Below are positions 7,401-16,553 of a DNA stretch of 64,000 bases, piece after piece. The notes under the pieces are model-generated. The model was given only the letters and a program-made list of their open reading frames with translations, was not told the DNA's origin and searched no databases. Position numbers and translations under genes: made by a program. Numbering within the stretch: position 1 is the first letter of the stretch; each line of letters begins with the position of its first letter. Where the stretch lies: positions 1 through 64,000 of the forward strand of contig DATCLY010000066.1 of the NCBI GenBank assembly GCA_036563665.1, given 5' to 3'. This stretch comes from FEN-1219 sp036563665 (GTDB lineage Bacteria; Pseudomonadota; Gammaproteobacteria; Steroidobacterales; Rariloculaceae).

Positions 7401-8800
7401 GCGCCGTCGTCTCCCGGTTCCAGGCGCCGGACTTCGCACCGGCCCCCGCCGAGCGGCGGACGCAGGTCATCGCCCGGCCGTCGCTCTCCTACTGGCAGGA
7501 CGCCTGGCGACGGCTCAAACGCAACCGCCGCGCGGTGCTCTCGCTCTATCTCGTGATCGCGCTCGCCCTCTTCGCCGTGGCGGGCCCGTGGGTGTGGCGC
7601 GTCGATCCGGGCGCGCAGGACGTGGACAACGCGAGCGCGCCGCCGCGCCTCGTGCCGCAGCGGGCGACGATCGTGCCGCCGTACGAGGCCTGGCCCGGCG
7701 TCACGGCGGACGCTTCCGGCACGGCGGTCGGCGACGTCCCGGACGGCCTGCGGCTCGCCGAGCCTCCGACGACGCAGGCGGTGCGGCTCGTGTGGAACGC
7801 CGTGCCGTCGGCCGCGGGCTACCGGGTCTACCGCAACATCCACGATCCGGCGCCGGACCGCGCGCTCGGGCTGCCGCTCGCCGACATCCTCGACCCGCGC
7901 ACCGTGAGCCACGAGGACCGCCTGGACCTCGAGGCGCGGCCGTACTGGTACTCCGTCGTCGCGCTCGACGGCGACGGCAACGAGTCGGAAGAGTACGCCG
8001 TGCTGCGCACCGAGCCGCAGCGCGTGGTGGCCGCGACGGAAGCCGCGGCCCGCGGCTGGATCGAACGCGCGGACGCCGTCGCCGTCGGCGACACCATCAC
8101 GCTGCCCGCGCATCCGCTAGGCACCGACTACCTCGGCCGCGACCTGCTCGCGCGGCTCATGCACGGCGGACGCGTATCGCTGTTCATCGGCGTGGTGGCG
8201 CCGCTGCTGTTCGTGCTGCTCGGCATCGCATACGGCAGCGTGGCGGGGTTCCTCGGCGGGCGCGTGGATCAGATCCTCATGCGGTTCGCCGACTTCGTGG
8301 TGGCGCTGCCGTTCCTGTTGTTCATGATCCTGTTCCGCGTCGCGTTCGGCATCGGTCCGGGCGAGAGCGGCATCGTGCCGATGATGATCGCGATGGTCGC
8401 GCTGATGTGGCCGACGACCGCGCGCCTCGTGCGCGGCCAGATCCTGCAGATCCGCCAGGAGGCGTACATCGCGGCCTCGCGGCTGCTCGGCGCCGGCACA
8501 GGCTATCTGCTGCTCCGCCACATGATCCCCAACACCCTGGGCGTGATCCTCGTGACGCTCACGTTCGAGGTGCCGCGCGTGATCTTCATCGAGGCGTTCC
8601 TGTCGTTCATCGGCATGGGCGTCGCCCCGCCCACGCCGTCCTGGGGCAGCATGTCGAACGAAGGCATCCGCACGATGCTGTCGCACCCGCACGAGCTCGT
8701 GTTGCCCGCCGTGCTGATCAGCATCACCGTGCTCGCCTTCAACCTGCTCGGCGATGGGCTGCGCGACGCCCTCGACGTGCGCCTGCGGGGCCGCGAATGA
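7397..8800 (+). CDS. oppC: Oligopeptide ABC permease OppC with periplasmic FnIII-like insert
   Basis: Second permease subunit, 467 residues against about 300 for a usual OppC. The N-terminus has the OppC signature (YWQDAWRRLKRNRRAVLSL) followed by TM1 (~48-66). The membrane core then resumes at HPLGTDYLGRDLLARLMHGGR (~239) and runs through the EAA loop (AASRLLGAGTGYLLLRHMIPN). The extra ~170 residues lie in the first periplasmic loop. Residues ~118-206 (nt 7748-8014) look like a fibronectin type III domain: LVWNAVPSAAGYRVYRN, RPYWYSVVALDGDGNESE, with the W, Y-x-V-Y and Y-x-V-x-A-x-D positions typical of that fold. The ATG overlaps the oppB stop and the stop overlaps oppD. The start is not in doubt, so the extra length is real. 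The insert may dock OppA or bind peptide; that is inference. Confidence 0.9.
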   Translation: MSAVVSRFQAPDFAPAPAERRTQVIARPSLSYWQDAWRRLKRNRRAVLSLYLVIALALFAVAGPWVWRVDPGAQDVDNASAPPRLVPQRATIVPPYEAWPGVTADASGTAVGDVPDGLRLAEPPTTQAVRLVWNAVPSAAGYRVYRNIHDPAPDRALGLPLADILDPRTVSHEDRLDLEARPYWYSVVALDGDGNESEEYAVLRTEPQRVVAATEAAARGWIERADAVAVGDTITLPAHPLGTDYLGRDLLARLMHGGRVSLFIGVVAPLLFVLLGIAYGSVAGFLGGRVDQILMRFADFVVALPFLLFMILFRVAFGIGPGESGIVPMMIAMVALMWPTTARLVRGQILQIRQEAYIAASRLLGAGTGYLLLRHMIPNTLGVILVTLTFEVPRVIFIEAFLSFIGMGVAPPTPSWGSMSNEGIRTMLSHPHELVLPAVLISITVLAFNLLGDGLRDALDVRLRGRE

Positions 8801-9840
8801 GCGCGCAGCCGGCCGACGCGACGGAGCGCGTGGTCCTCGCCGTCGAGGACCTGCACGTCGAGTTCGACACCTACGGCGGCACGGTCAAGGCCGTGCGCGG
8901 CGCGAGCTTCGAGGTCAAGGCCGGCAGGACCCTCGCCATCGTGGGCGAGTCGGGCTGCGGCAAGTCGGTGGCCGTGCAGAGCATCATGGGCCTGATCCCG
9001 ATGCCGCCGGGGCGCATCACGCGGGGACGCGCGCTGCTCGACGGCGTGGACATCCTGCGGCAGAAGATCGTGAACGGCGAGGACATCCGCGGCAATCGCA
9101 TCGGCATGATCTTCCAGGACCCGATGAGCTCGCTGAACCCGACGATGACGGTGGGCGAGCAGATCGCGGAAACGCTGCAGGTGCACCGGGGACTGTCGAA
9201 GCGGGCGGCGCTCGCCCGCGCCGTGGAGCTGCTCGAGCGCGTGCACATCCCGGAGCCCGCGCAGCGCGCGCGCCAGTACCCGTTCGCGTTCTCCGGCGGC
9301 ATGCTGCAACGCGCCATGATCGCCATGGCGATCGCCTGCGAGCCCGACGTTCTCATCGCCGACGAGCCCACGACGGCGCTCGACGTGACGATCCAGGCGC
9401 AGATCCTCAATCTCTTGCAGGAGCTGCAGCGCAAGAACGCCATGGGGCTCGTGCTCATCACCCACGACCTGGGCGTGGTGGCACGCATGGCGGACGAGGT
9501 GTGCGTGATGTACGCCGGCCAGGTGGTCGAGCAGGGCACCGTGGACGACGTCTTCTACCGCGCCGCGCATCCGTACACGCTCGGCCTCAAGCGCGCGATG
9601 CCGAGCGCGCGCACCCCGAAGACCGAGGGCTTGAGGCCCATCGAAGGCGCGCCGCCCGATCTCTTCGACCCGCCCGCGGGCTGCGGGTACTTCGCCCGCT
9701 GCCCGCACGCGATGCGGCTCTGCGGCCCCAACCCGCCGCCGCGCTTCGAGGTCGAGCCCGGGCACCACGCGCGCTGCTGGCTGCATCACGCGGACGCCCC
9801 GCCGGCGGCGCCCGATCTCCACCGCGGAGCGCGACGATGA
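8797..9840 (+). CDS. oppD: Oligopeptide ABC transporter ATPase OppD
   Basis: Cytoplasmic ATPase subunit, 347 residues. Walker A is GESGCGKS (residues ~48-55), the Q loop is IFQDPMSSLNP, the signature is FSGGMLQR (instead of the more common SGGMRQR), Walker B is VLIADEPTTALD and the H loop is LITHDLG. The C-terminal oligopeptide/dipeptide domain contains the cysteine pattern GCGYFARCPHAMRLCG followed by RCWL, which in this family binds an iron-sulfur cluster. The ATG overlaps the oppC stop (ATGA), and its own stop overlaps oppF. Confidence 0.93.
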   Translation: MSAQPADATERVVLAVEDLHVEFDTYGGTVKAVRGASFEVKAGRTLAIVGESGCGKSVAVQSIMGLIPMPPGRITRGRALLDGVDILRQKIVNGEDIRGNRIGMIFQDPMSSLNPTMTVGEQIAETLQVHRGLSKRAALARAVELLERVHIPEPAQRARQYPFAFSGGMLQRAMIAMAIACEPDVLIADEPTTALDVTIQAQILNLLQELQRKNAMGLVLITHDLGVVARMADEVCVMYAGQVVEQGTVDDVFYRAAHPYTLGLKRAMPSARTPKTEGLRPIEGAPPDLFDPPAGCGYFARCPHAMRLCGPNPPPRFEVEPGHHARCWLHHADAPPAAPDLHRGARR

Positions 9841-10802
9841 CGGTGCTGCTCGAGGCGCGCGGCGTGACCAAGCACTTCCCGCTCGGCCGCGGACGCGCGG
9901 TCCACGCGGTGGACGACGTCTCGCTCGCGATCCGCGAGCGCGAGATCGTGGGGCTCGTCGGCGAGAGCGGCTCCGGCAAGTCCACGTTCGGCAAGACCCT
10001 GGTGGGCCTCCACGACAAGACGGCGGGCGAGGTGCTCTTCGAGGGCGAGCGGCTCCCGCGGAAGTACTCCGCGGCCGATTTCCGTCGCTACGCGCCCCGC
10101 ATGCAGATGATCTTCCAGGACCCTTACTCGAGCCTGAACCCGCGCATGACCGTGGGCGAGATCATCGCCGAAGGCCTGAGGCTCAATGGGCACCCGCGCG
10201 GCAAGATCGCCGACGAGGTGGGCGACTGGCTCGAGCGCGTGGGGCTAGAGCGGGGTCATGCGTCGCGCTACCCGCACGAGTTCTCGGGCGGACAGCGGCA
10301 GCGCGTCGGCATCGCCCGCGCGCTGATCCTTAACCCCAAGTTCCTCGTCTGCGACGAGCCGATCTCCGCGCTCGACGTGTCAGTGCAGGCGCAGATCGTG
10401 CGGCTGCTCGGCGACCTCAAGGCCTCGCTCGGCCTCACGATGCTGTTCATCGCCCACGACCTCTCGATGGTCCGCTACGTGTCGGACCGCATGGCCGTGA
10501 TGTATCTCGGCTCGCTCGTCGAGGTGGGACCGGCCGACGCGGTCTACTTCGAGCCGTTGCATCCCTACACGCGCGTGCTGATCGCCTCCAACCCCGAGGC
10601 GGACCCGCGCGCCGAGCGCCGGCGGACGACGGTGGCCGTGAAGGGGGAAATCGCCTCGCCCATCAACCTGGGCGCGGGCTGCCGCTTCGCGAAGCGCTGC
10701 CCGCAGGCGCAGGACGTCTGCCGGTCGGTCACGCCGCCGCTGCGCACGATCGTGCACGGGGGCGTCGAGCGGCAGCTCGCCTGTCACCTCTACGCCGCCT
10801 GA
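9837..10802 (+). CDS. oppF: Oligopeptide ABC transporter ATPase OppF
   Basis: Second ATPase subunit, 321 residues. Walker A is GESGSGKS, the Q loop is IFQDPYSSLNPRM, the signature is FSGGQRQR, Walker B is FLVCDEPISALD and the H loop is FIAHDLS. The C-terminal region has GCRFAKRCPQAQDVC and a final LACHLY, the cysteine set of OppD/OppF-type proteins. It overlaps oppD by 4 bases and is the last gene of the operon; an SGNH lipoprotein gene follows 75 bases later in the same direction. Confidence 0.93.
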   Translation: MTVLLEARGVTKHFPLGRGRAVHAVDDVSLAIREREIVGLVGESGSGKSTFGKTLVGLHDKTAGEVLFEGERLPRKYSAADFRRYAPRMQMIFQDPYSSLNPRMTVGEIIAEGLRLNGHPRGKIADEVGDWLERVGLERGHASRYPHEFSGGQRQRVGIARALILNPKFLVCDEPISALDVSVQAQIVRLLGDLKASLGLTMLFIAHDLSMVRYVSDRMAVMYLGSLVEVGPADAVYFEPLHPYTRVLIASNPEADPRAERRRTTVAVKGEIASPINLGAGCRFAKRCPQAQDVCRSVTPPLRTIVHGGVERQLACHLYAA

Positions 10803-10877
10803 GCAAAGCGCGCTCCTGGGCGGGCGCACCGCCGCCTGCTATCGTGGGCGTGTCCTGAGCGTGCAAAAGGAATTCAC

Positions 10878-11999
10878 GTGGGACCCGTGCGCCACGCGCT
10901 CGTCGCCCTGCTTGCGGTCGCCGCCGGCCTGCCCGCGTGCTCGGACTCATCCTCCCCGCCGGTCTCGGCCCAGGAGGCATTCGTGCCGCCCGAGCGGCTG
11001 TTCGTGCTGGGCGACAGCCTCTCGGACGTGGGCAACGCGGCCGCCGCGGTGGACTTCGCGCTCGGGCGCGAGCCGTCGCCGACGCCCGCGATCGGGCTTT
11101 GCAATCCCGCCGACGCGCTGCTCGGGCGCCGTTGCGACGACCTCTTCTATCACCAGAGCCGGGTCAGCGACGGGCCGGTGGCCGTGGAGCACCTGGCCGC
11201 GCACTTGGGGCTGCCGGAGCTCGTGCCGTCGTATCACGCCCTGCCGAGCCGGCCCGACGCCGGCACGAGCTACGCGGTCGCGAGCGCCAAGGCGCGCGCG
11301 ACCGGCGTCGAGGATCTGGGGCGGCAGCTCGAGATGCTGCTGCTCGATCACGGGCCGCTGCTCTCGGGCACCGCGCTCTTCGTCGTCGCGATCGGCGGCA
11401 ACGATGCCGTCGACGCGCTGCAGGCCGCCGCGCCGCCCGGCGAAGCCGCGCCGGGCGAAGCCGAGCGCATCGTGGCCGAGGCGGTCGCCGCCATCGGAGC
11501 GAGCCTCGAGCGCCTGATCGCCGCCGGCGCCCGCCGCTTCATCGTGGTGACGGTGCCGGATCTTGCGGCGCTGCCCGCCGTGCGCGCCCGCGCGCGAGAG
11601 AGCGGCACCGAAGCGGCGGCGCTCGCCGCCGCGAGCGCGGTCACCCGATCGTTCAACGCGGCGCTCGGCGCCCGCGTCGCCGAGCTCGCTGCCCGCTATC
11701 CAGACGCCGTGCTCGCGACGTTCGATCTCGCGGCGTTCGGGGCCGCGCAGCGCTCGGCCGCCGCTGCGGCCGGACGCAACGTGGACGAGGCCTGCTTCGA
11801 CAGCGAGACGTACGCCGACTCGGGCGTCGCCGAGCGGCGCTTCCACCCGGCCTGCGAGCCGCCCCCGGACGGCCGGCCGCTGTTCGACCGCTTCCTGTTC
11901 TGGGACGACCTCCACCCGACGGGCGCCGCGCACGCGGAGGTCGGCGCCGCGCTGATCGAGCTCTACGAGCGCGCCGTCGCCTCGCCGCCCCCCGCTTGA
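10878..11999 (+). CDS. SGNH/GDSL hydrolase lipoprotein
   Basis: A 373-residue lipid-anchored esterase or lipase of the GDSL family. GTG start with AAAGGA about 8 bases upstream. The N-terminus is a lipoprotein signal ending LLAVAAGLPAC (lipid-modified Cys ~21), so it is tethered to the outer membrane or periplasmic face. Block I is VLGDSLSDVGN (nucleophile Ser), block III is IGGNDAVDAL and the Asp-His pair lies in WDDLHPTGAAH, so all catalytic blocks are present. Its length and FLFWDDLHPT ending resemble thermolabile-haemolysin or phospholipase-like GDSL enzymes. Its last 37 bases overlap the 3' end of the convergent DJ-1/PfpI gene. The substrate is unknown. Confidence 0.85.
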   Translation: MGPVRHALVALLAVAAGLPACSDSSSPPVSAQEAFVPPERLFVLGDSLSDVGNAAAAVDFALGREPSPTPAIGLCNPADALLGRRCDDLFYHQSRVSDGPVAVEHLAAHLGLPELVPSYHALPSRPDAGTSYAVASAKARATGVEDLGRQLEMLLLDHGPLLSGTALFVVAIGGNDAVDALQAAAPPGEAAPGEAERIVAEAVAAIGASLERLIAAGARRFIVVTVPDLAALPAVRARARESGTEAAALAAASAVTRSFNAALGARVAELAARYPDAVLATFDLAAFGAAQRSAAAAAGRNVDEACFDSETYADSGVAERRFHPACEPPPDGRPLFDRFLFWDDLHPTGAAHAEVGAALIELYERAVASPPPA

Positions 12000-12565
12000 G
12001 CCCCCCCGACGCGGCGCTCGTGCCGCCCTTCCGCGAGCTCCTCGATCGCCGCGCGGCAGAACGCGTCGAGATCCGCGGGCTTGCGGCTCGTGACGAGGCC
12101 CTGGTCCACCTGCACCTCGCGATCCACCCACGTGCCCCCCGCGTTACGGATGTCGGTCGCGAGGCTCGGCCACGAGGTCAGCGTGCGGCCGCGCACGACG
12201 TCCGCCTCGACCAGCGTCCACGGGCCGTGGCAGATCGCGGCGACCGGCTTCCCCTGCTCGAAGAATCCCCGCACGAACGACACCGCGCTCGGGTCCGTGC
12301 GCAGCTTGTCCGGGTTCATGACGCCGCCCGGCAGCACGAGACCGTCGTAGTCGGACACGTCGGCGTCCGCGACGAGCTCGTCCACCGAGAACCGGTCGCC
12401 CTTGTCCATGTGGTTGAAGCCCTGGATCTCCCCTTCCTCGATGGACAGGAGCTCCACCTCCGCGCCCGCGGCCTTGATCGCTTCCCAGGGCTGCGTGAGC
12501 TCGATCTGCTCGACGCCGTCCGTCGCCAGAAACGCGATGCGCTTCCCTACCAGTTCGGTGGCCAT
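11963..12565 (-). CDS. DJ-1/PfpI family protein (type 1 glutamine amidotransferase-like)
   Basis: A 200-residue cytoplasmic protein of the YhbO/PfpI type, which acts as a protease-like or deglycase/stress protein. I start at MATELVGKRIAFL (12565); an open extension to 12622 adds 19 residues without support. GVEQIELTQPWEAI, DGLVLPGG and the nucleophile elbow AAICHGPWTL (Cys then His) are present. The last ~20 residues are Gly/Ala/Arg-rich and lie in the 37-base overlap with the SGNH gene. It may form a two-gene minus-strand operon with the unknown exported protein 87 bases upstream. Confidence 0.85.
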   Translation of the reverse strand: MATELVGKRIAFLATDGVEQIELTQPWEAIKAAGAEVELLSIEEGEIQGFNHMDKGDRFSVDELVADADVSDYDGLVLPGGVMNPDKLRTDPSAVSFVRGFFEQGKPVAAICHGPWTLVEADVVRGRTLTSWPSLATDIRNAGGTWVDREVQVDQGLVTSRKPADLDAFCRAAIEELAEGRHERRVGGAQAGGGEATARS

Positions 12566-12652
12566 GTCGATCGCCTCCATGCGTCTCGGCAAAGGCCGGG
12601 AGGGATGCAACGCGTGTGCCACGGCTCACCCGGCGCGCGCGGCAACGCACCG

Positions 12653-13630
12653 CTAGCGAATGAGCTCGCCGAAACCGAACACGGCCACCTCGCGGTCGCC
12701 GTAACGCAGCGTTCCCTCCACCGCCTGCATGGCGAAGCCCCCGATCACCCACGACTTCTGGGTGTCGTGCGCCGTCGCCGCCACGCTCAGCGCCGCGGCG
12801 CCCCGCTCGCCGCGCCAGGCGGCGCGCCACGCCCGCGGCCAGCGGAACAAGCCGGGAGCGAAGGCGTGGTCGACCACCTCGAGGTGAACGTCCCGCAGCA
12901 CCTCGGTGTCGCCGCCGCTCACGAGGAACGCGAGCGTCGGCGCCAGGCCCGCCGCAGCGCCCCCGGCCGTCTCGTGCAGATACAGGTCGTCGCCGTCGGC
13001 GGTGGCGAGGTACAGGCCCTGGAAGCCGGACGGTGCCGTGAGCCGCCGCCAGAGCCCCGCGAGCGATACGCCGCCGAGGCGGTTCGCGTCGGCCATGACG
13101 AGGTACTCGTAGATCACGCGCCCGCGCACCAGGCGGCCTCCGATCTCGAGCGTGGCGCCCGCCGACGCCAGCGAGAACAGCGTGCGCTCGTCCTGGACGG
13201 TCACGCGCGGCACGAGGGGCTCGACGGCGAGCGCCAGGGCCATCGTGGTGGAGGTCACCTCGAGCCCTTCGAACGGCCCGCCGCTCGCCTCGAAATACGG
13301 CGATGCCGGCCACTCGAGCAGCCGTTCCTCGGTGTTCGGAAACTCGTCGTAGCCCGGGACGTCGATCCAGCCTGCGGTCGCGTCGTAGAGGGCCACGAAG
13401 TGCTCGGCCTGGTAGGCCGCGCCCGCGCGGCCGCGATTCGTGTCGAGGGCGAACAGCACGACGCCGCGCTCGTCGCGGCCCGCGAACGACAGGTAGTCCG
13501 AGACGTAGGCGACCTCGGCGGAGGCGACGAGGGCCCCGGCCGCGGCGGCGATCTCCTCGGGCGTGCGGTCGTCGGCGTGCACGGCCTGCACCGCGAGCAG
13601 CAAGACGGCGGCCATGGACAACGCACGCAC
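12653..13630 (-). CDS. Exported protein of unknown function
   Basis: 325 residues with a Sec signal (MRALSMAAVLLLAVQAVHA, cleavage near 19). GTG start at 13630 with TGAGGG upstream; an ATG at 13615 would remove the basic n-region, so I prefer the GTG. The mature protein is rich in beta-type segments (RGVVLFALDTNRGR, GATLEIGGRLVRGRVIYEYLVM, GLYLATADGDDLYLHETAGG). The spacing of aromatic and glycine residues recalls two-domain lipocalin-like (AttH/CrtC-like) proteins, but I cannot confirm that. No catalytic motif is evident. It lies just upstream of the DJ-1/PfpI gene and is divergent from the S46 peptidase (101 bases between starts). Confidence 0.7.
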   Translation of the reverse strand: MRALSMAAVLLLAVQAVHADDRTPEEIAAAAGALVASAEVAYVSDYLSFAGRDERGVVLFALDTNRGRAGAAYQAEHFVALYDATAGWIDVPGYDEFPNTEERLLEWPASPYFEASGGPFEGLEVTSTTMALALAVEPLVPRVTVQDERTLFSLASAGATLEIGGRLVRGRVIYEYLVMADANRLGGVSLAGLWRRLTAPSGFQGLYLATADGDDLYLHETAGGAAAGLAPTLAFLVSGGDTEVLRDVHLEVVDHAFAPGLFRWPRAWRAAWRGERGAAALSVAATAHDTQKSWVIGGFAMQAVEGTLRYGDREVAVFGFGELIR

Positions 13631-13731
13631 GCCCTCAGGCTAGCTGCGCGACGGCGGCGCGGCAACGCTTTGGCGCCGCGCGCCGCAGGCTGGCAAACTG
13701 GGGAGGCAGCCCATCACCTTTCAGGCCGCCC

Positions 13732-15795
13732 ATGCGTCGATCGATCACCGCCATCTCGTTTCTGCTGCTCGCCGCGGCAACGACGGCCCGCGCCGACGAA
13801 GGCATGTGGACCTTCGACGACTTCCCGTTCGAGCTGCTGGCCGAGCGCCACGGCGTGGAGATCACGCCCGAATGGCTCGAGCGCGTGCGGCTCGGCGTCG
13901 TGCGCCTGTCCGGGTGCACGGGGTCGTTCGTGTCGCCCGAGGGGCTCATCCTCACCAACACGCACTGCGTGGAGAGCTGTCTGGCGCAGCATTCCTCGCG
14001 AGAGGAGAGCCTGATCGAGCGCGGCTTCCTCGCGGGCTCGCGCGCTGAGGAGCTCGAGTGCGGCACGCAGATCGCGGACGTGCTCGTCGAGACGGAGGAC
14101 GTGACGGACGAGGTGCTGCAGGCGCTCGCGGGGCTCGACGCGGTGGCCGCGAACGAGCGCCGCAAGGAGACGCTCACGCGCCTCGAGCAACGCTGCGAGG
14201 AAACGTCCCGTCCGCTCAAGTGCCAGGCGGTTACGCTGTACGACGGCGGCCAGTATTTCCTCTACAAGTACGACCGCTACGACGACGTGCGGCTCGTGTT
14301 CGCGCCGGAGGCCGGCATCGCGGCGTTCGGCGGCGATCCCGACAACTTCCAGTTCCCGCGCTGGTGCCTCGACATGGCGCTGCTGCGCGCCTACCGCGAC
14401 GGCGCGCCGGCCGCGACGCCGAACCACCTGCGCATCGACTTCGCGGGCCCGCAGGAAGGCGACGTCGTCTTCGTGGCGGGCCACCCGGGCTCCACGGACC
14501 GCCAGCTCACCGTCGAGCAGCTCGAGACCATCCGCGACGTCGACCTTCCGCCCACGTTGCTGCGCGCGTCGGAGCTCCGCGGCCGCTACATCCAGTTCGC
14601 CAAGACGAGCCCGGAGGCCGAGCGCATCGTGCGGGATCCGCTCAACGGGCTCGAGAACGGCATCAAGGTCCGCCGCAAGCTGCTCGACGCGCTGCACGAC
14701 GACGAGCAGCTCGCGCGCAAGGCCGCGGAGGAACGCGAGCTCGCCGAGCGGGTGCGCGCCAGACCCGAGCTCCACCGCGCGATCGGCGACCCCTGGGCGA
14801 CGATCGCCGCGGCGCAGGAGCCGGCGCGCGCGCTGGCCTTGCCGTACGCGTTCCTCGAGGGCGGCGCGGGCTTCAACAGCCAGCTCTTCCGCTACGCGCG
14901 CACCATCGTGCGCGGCGCCGCGGAGCGCGCCAAGCCGAGCGAGGAGCGGCTCCGCGAGTACGTCGATACCGCCCTGCCCCGCATCGAGCAGCAGCTACGC
15001 GCGGCCGTGCCCGTGTACCCCGAGCTCGAGCAGCTCACGCTGTCGTTCTCGCTCGAGCGCATGCGCGAGTGGCTCGGCCCGGACCATCCCGTCGTGCGCC
15101 GGCTGCTCGCCACGGAGTCGCCCGACTCGCTCGCGCGCCCCCTCGTGGAGGGCTCGCGGCTCGCCGATCCCGAGGTGCGCATGGCGCTCTGGGACGGCGG
15201 CCGAGCCGCGGTGGACGCATCCGACGATCCGATGATCCGGCTCGCGCGCGACGTGGACGCCGAGGCGCGCGCGATCCGCAAGCGCTACGAGGACGAGGTC
15301 GAGGCGCCCGTCGACCTCGCGTCGGAAGCGATCGCGAAGGCGCGCTTCGAGGTGTACGGCACGAGCCTCTATCCGGACGCCACGTTCACGCTGCGCATCA
15401 ACTTCGGCACGGTGCAGGGCTGGGACGAGCACGGCGAGCGCGTGCCGCCCTTCACGGAGCTCGCTCGGCTCTACGAGCGCGCCACGGGACAGCCGCCGTT
15501 CGCGCTGCCGCCGCGCTGGATCGAAGCGCGCGACCGGCTCGACCCGCGGACGCGGTTCAACCTCGTCTCCAGCAACGACATCGTGGGCGGCAATTCCGGC
15601 AGCCCGCTGCTGAACACGCGGGGCGACATCGTGGGCCTCATCTTCGACGGCAACATCCACGCGATCGCCGGGAGCTATTGGTTCGACGAGGAGATGAATC
15701 GGGCCGTGTCGGTGCACACGGCCATCATGCGCGCGGCGCTCGCGGACGTGTACCACGCGGATGCGCTGCTCACGGAGCTCGGAACCGAGCGCTAG
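13732..15795 (+). CDS. S46 family dipeptidyl-peptidase (DPP7-type)
   Basis: A 687-residue periplasmic serine exopeptidase that removes dipeptides from the N-terminus of peptides. Signal peptide MRRSITAISFLLLAAATTARA (1-21). Catalytic sites of the chymotrypsin-like fold are visible: His78 in LILTNTHCV, Asp in FGGDPDNFQFPRW (~202-204) and Ser622 in GGNSGSP. The residue aligned with the P1-specificity position is glycine (Gly640, in GLIFDGN), as in DPP7, rather than the arginine of the acid-specific DPP11. It is therefore expected to prefer hydrophobic P1 residues. Length is close to the ~710 of characterised members. Its dipeptide products could feed transporters such as the Opp system nearby. 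Confidence 0.92.
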   Translation: MRRSITAISFLLLAAATTARADEGMWTFDDFPFELLAERHGVEITPEWLERVRLGVVRLSGCTGSFVSPEGLILTNTHCVESCLAQHSSREESLIERGFLAGSRAEELECGTQIADVLVETEDVTDEVLQALAGLDAVAANERRKETLTRLEQRCEETSRPLKCQAVTLYDGGQYFLYKYDRYDDVRLVFAPEAGIAAFGGDPDNFQFPRWCLDMALLRAYRDGAPAATPNHLRIDFAGPQEGDVVFVAGHPGSTDRQLTVEQLETIRDVDLPPTLLRASELRGRYIQFAKTSPEAERIVRDPLNGLENGIKVRRKLLDALHDDEQLARKAAEERELAERVRARPELHRAIGDPWATIAAAQEPARALALPYAFLEGGAGFNSQLFRYARTIVRGAAERAKPSEERLREYVDTALPRIEQQLRAAVPVYPELEQLTLSFSLERMREWLGPDHPVVRRLLATESPDSLARPLVEGSRLADPEVRMALWDGGRAAVDASDDPMIRLARDVDAEARAIRKRYEDEVEAPVDLASEAIAKARFEVYGTSLYPDATFTLRINFGTVQGWDEHGERVPPFTELARLYERATGQPPFALPPRWIEARDRLDPRTRFNLVSSNDIVGGNSGSPLLNTRGDIVGLIFDGNIHAIAGSYWFDEEMNRAVSVHTAIMRAALADVYHADALLTELGTER

Positions 15796-15870
15796 ACGCG
15801 CACCTCGAGGCGAGGCGCCCGACGGTGCGGTGACGTGACCGGCGGCACACGCCCGCGCCGGCGGGTTGCG

Positions 15871-16479
15871 TCACATCGGCGGCTTCACGCCGTCGGTCTC
15901 CGCGACGAGCGCGATCGCGTCGAACGTGCCGTCGGGCCGCGGGAACCCCAGCAGGAACACGGCGGCGCCGGGCCGGAGCAGCCTGCGGTCGCCGGCGGTC
16001 AGCAGCACGATCGCCGTGTCGGGACCGACGTCCACCTGCTCGGTGCCGCCCGCGTGCCGCAGCTCGAGCGTGCGGCCGTCGCTGGCGGCGGCCACGCCGG
16101 TCACCGTGGCGTTGGTCATCGTCGTCTCGGGAAAGTCCCAGGCGTAGTGACCCTCGCCGGCGCCCCGCATCTCCTCCGGGAAGATGTGCACCTCGACGGC
16201 CTTCCAGCGTCCGTCCGGGCCGCGCGCCGCCGTCGTGCCGATGAACACGCCATCCGTGATGTCGGCGAGACTCCGGCGCTCGAGCCCGTTGATGCCGGCA
16301 TCGGGCGCGAGCCGCACCTCCACCACGCCGTCGCTTGCCGTGACCACCTCGAGCCAATCGCCGTCCACCGCTCGGAGCGTGCCTCGCAGGCGCTGCGGCG
16401 GCTCGCCCGGCGGCCGCTGCGCGAGCGACGCGAGCGAGCAGAGCGCGAGGAACAGCGGCAGGAGGAGCTTGTTGTTCAT
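15871..16479 (-). CDS. Exported DUF5666-like protein
   Basis: 202 residues with a clear signal peptide (MNNKLLLPLFLALCSLASLA). The mature part contains two small beta-barrel-like repeats: RLRGTLRAVDGDWLEVVTASDGVVEVRL, and NATVTGVAAASDGRTLELRHAGGTEQVDV. This is the pattern of DUF5666-type periplasmic proteins with OB-like folds. No catalytic residues are visible. Function is unknown; the repeat chemistry would suit binding metal ions or small ligands, but that is speculation. It converges with the S46 peptidase and is divergent from the GST gene. Confidence 0.65.
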   Translation of the reverse strand: MNNKLLLPLFLALCSLASLAQRPPGEPPQRLRGTLRAVDGDWLEVVTASDGVVEVRLAPDAGINGLERRSLADITDGVFIGTTAARGPDGRWKAVEVHIFPEEMRGAGEGHYAWDFPETTMTNATVTGVAAASDGRTLELRHAGGTEQVDVGPDTAIVLLTAGDRRLLRPGAAVFLLGFPRPDGTFDAIALVAETDGVKPPM

Positions 16480-16553
16480 GTTCGCCTCCGGTGGGCTCGC
16501 CTGACTGTAACCGGTTCCGCGGCGCGGTGTCGATTCGCGCGCGCTGCTGCCAC

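Noticed and set aside
4371..7439. A ~1,000-codon open frame on the minus strand opposite oppA/oppB
   Set aside because: Its composition is Arg/His/Glu/Val-rich without domains, and it runs opposite well-supported opp genes. In very GC-rich DNA such antisense frames are expected. The same applies to long frames near 10937-14014, 21115-23544, 27174-30167 and 57961-60885.
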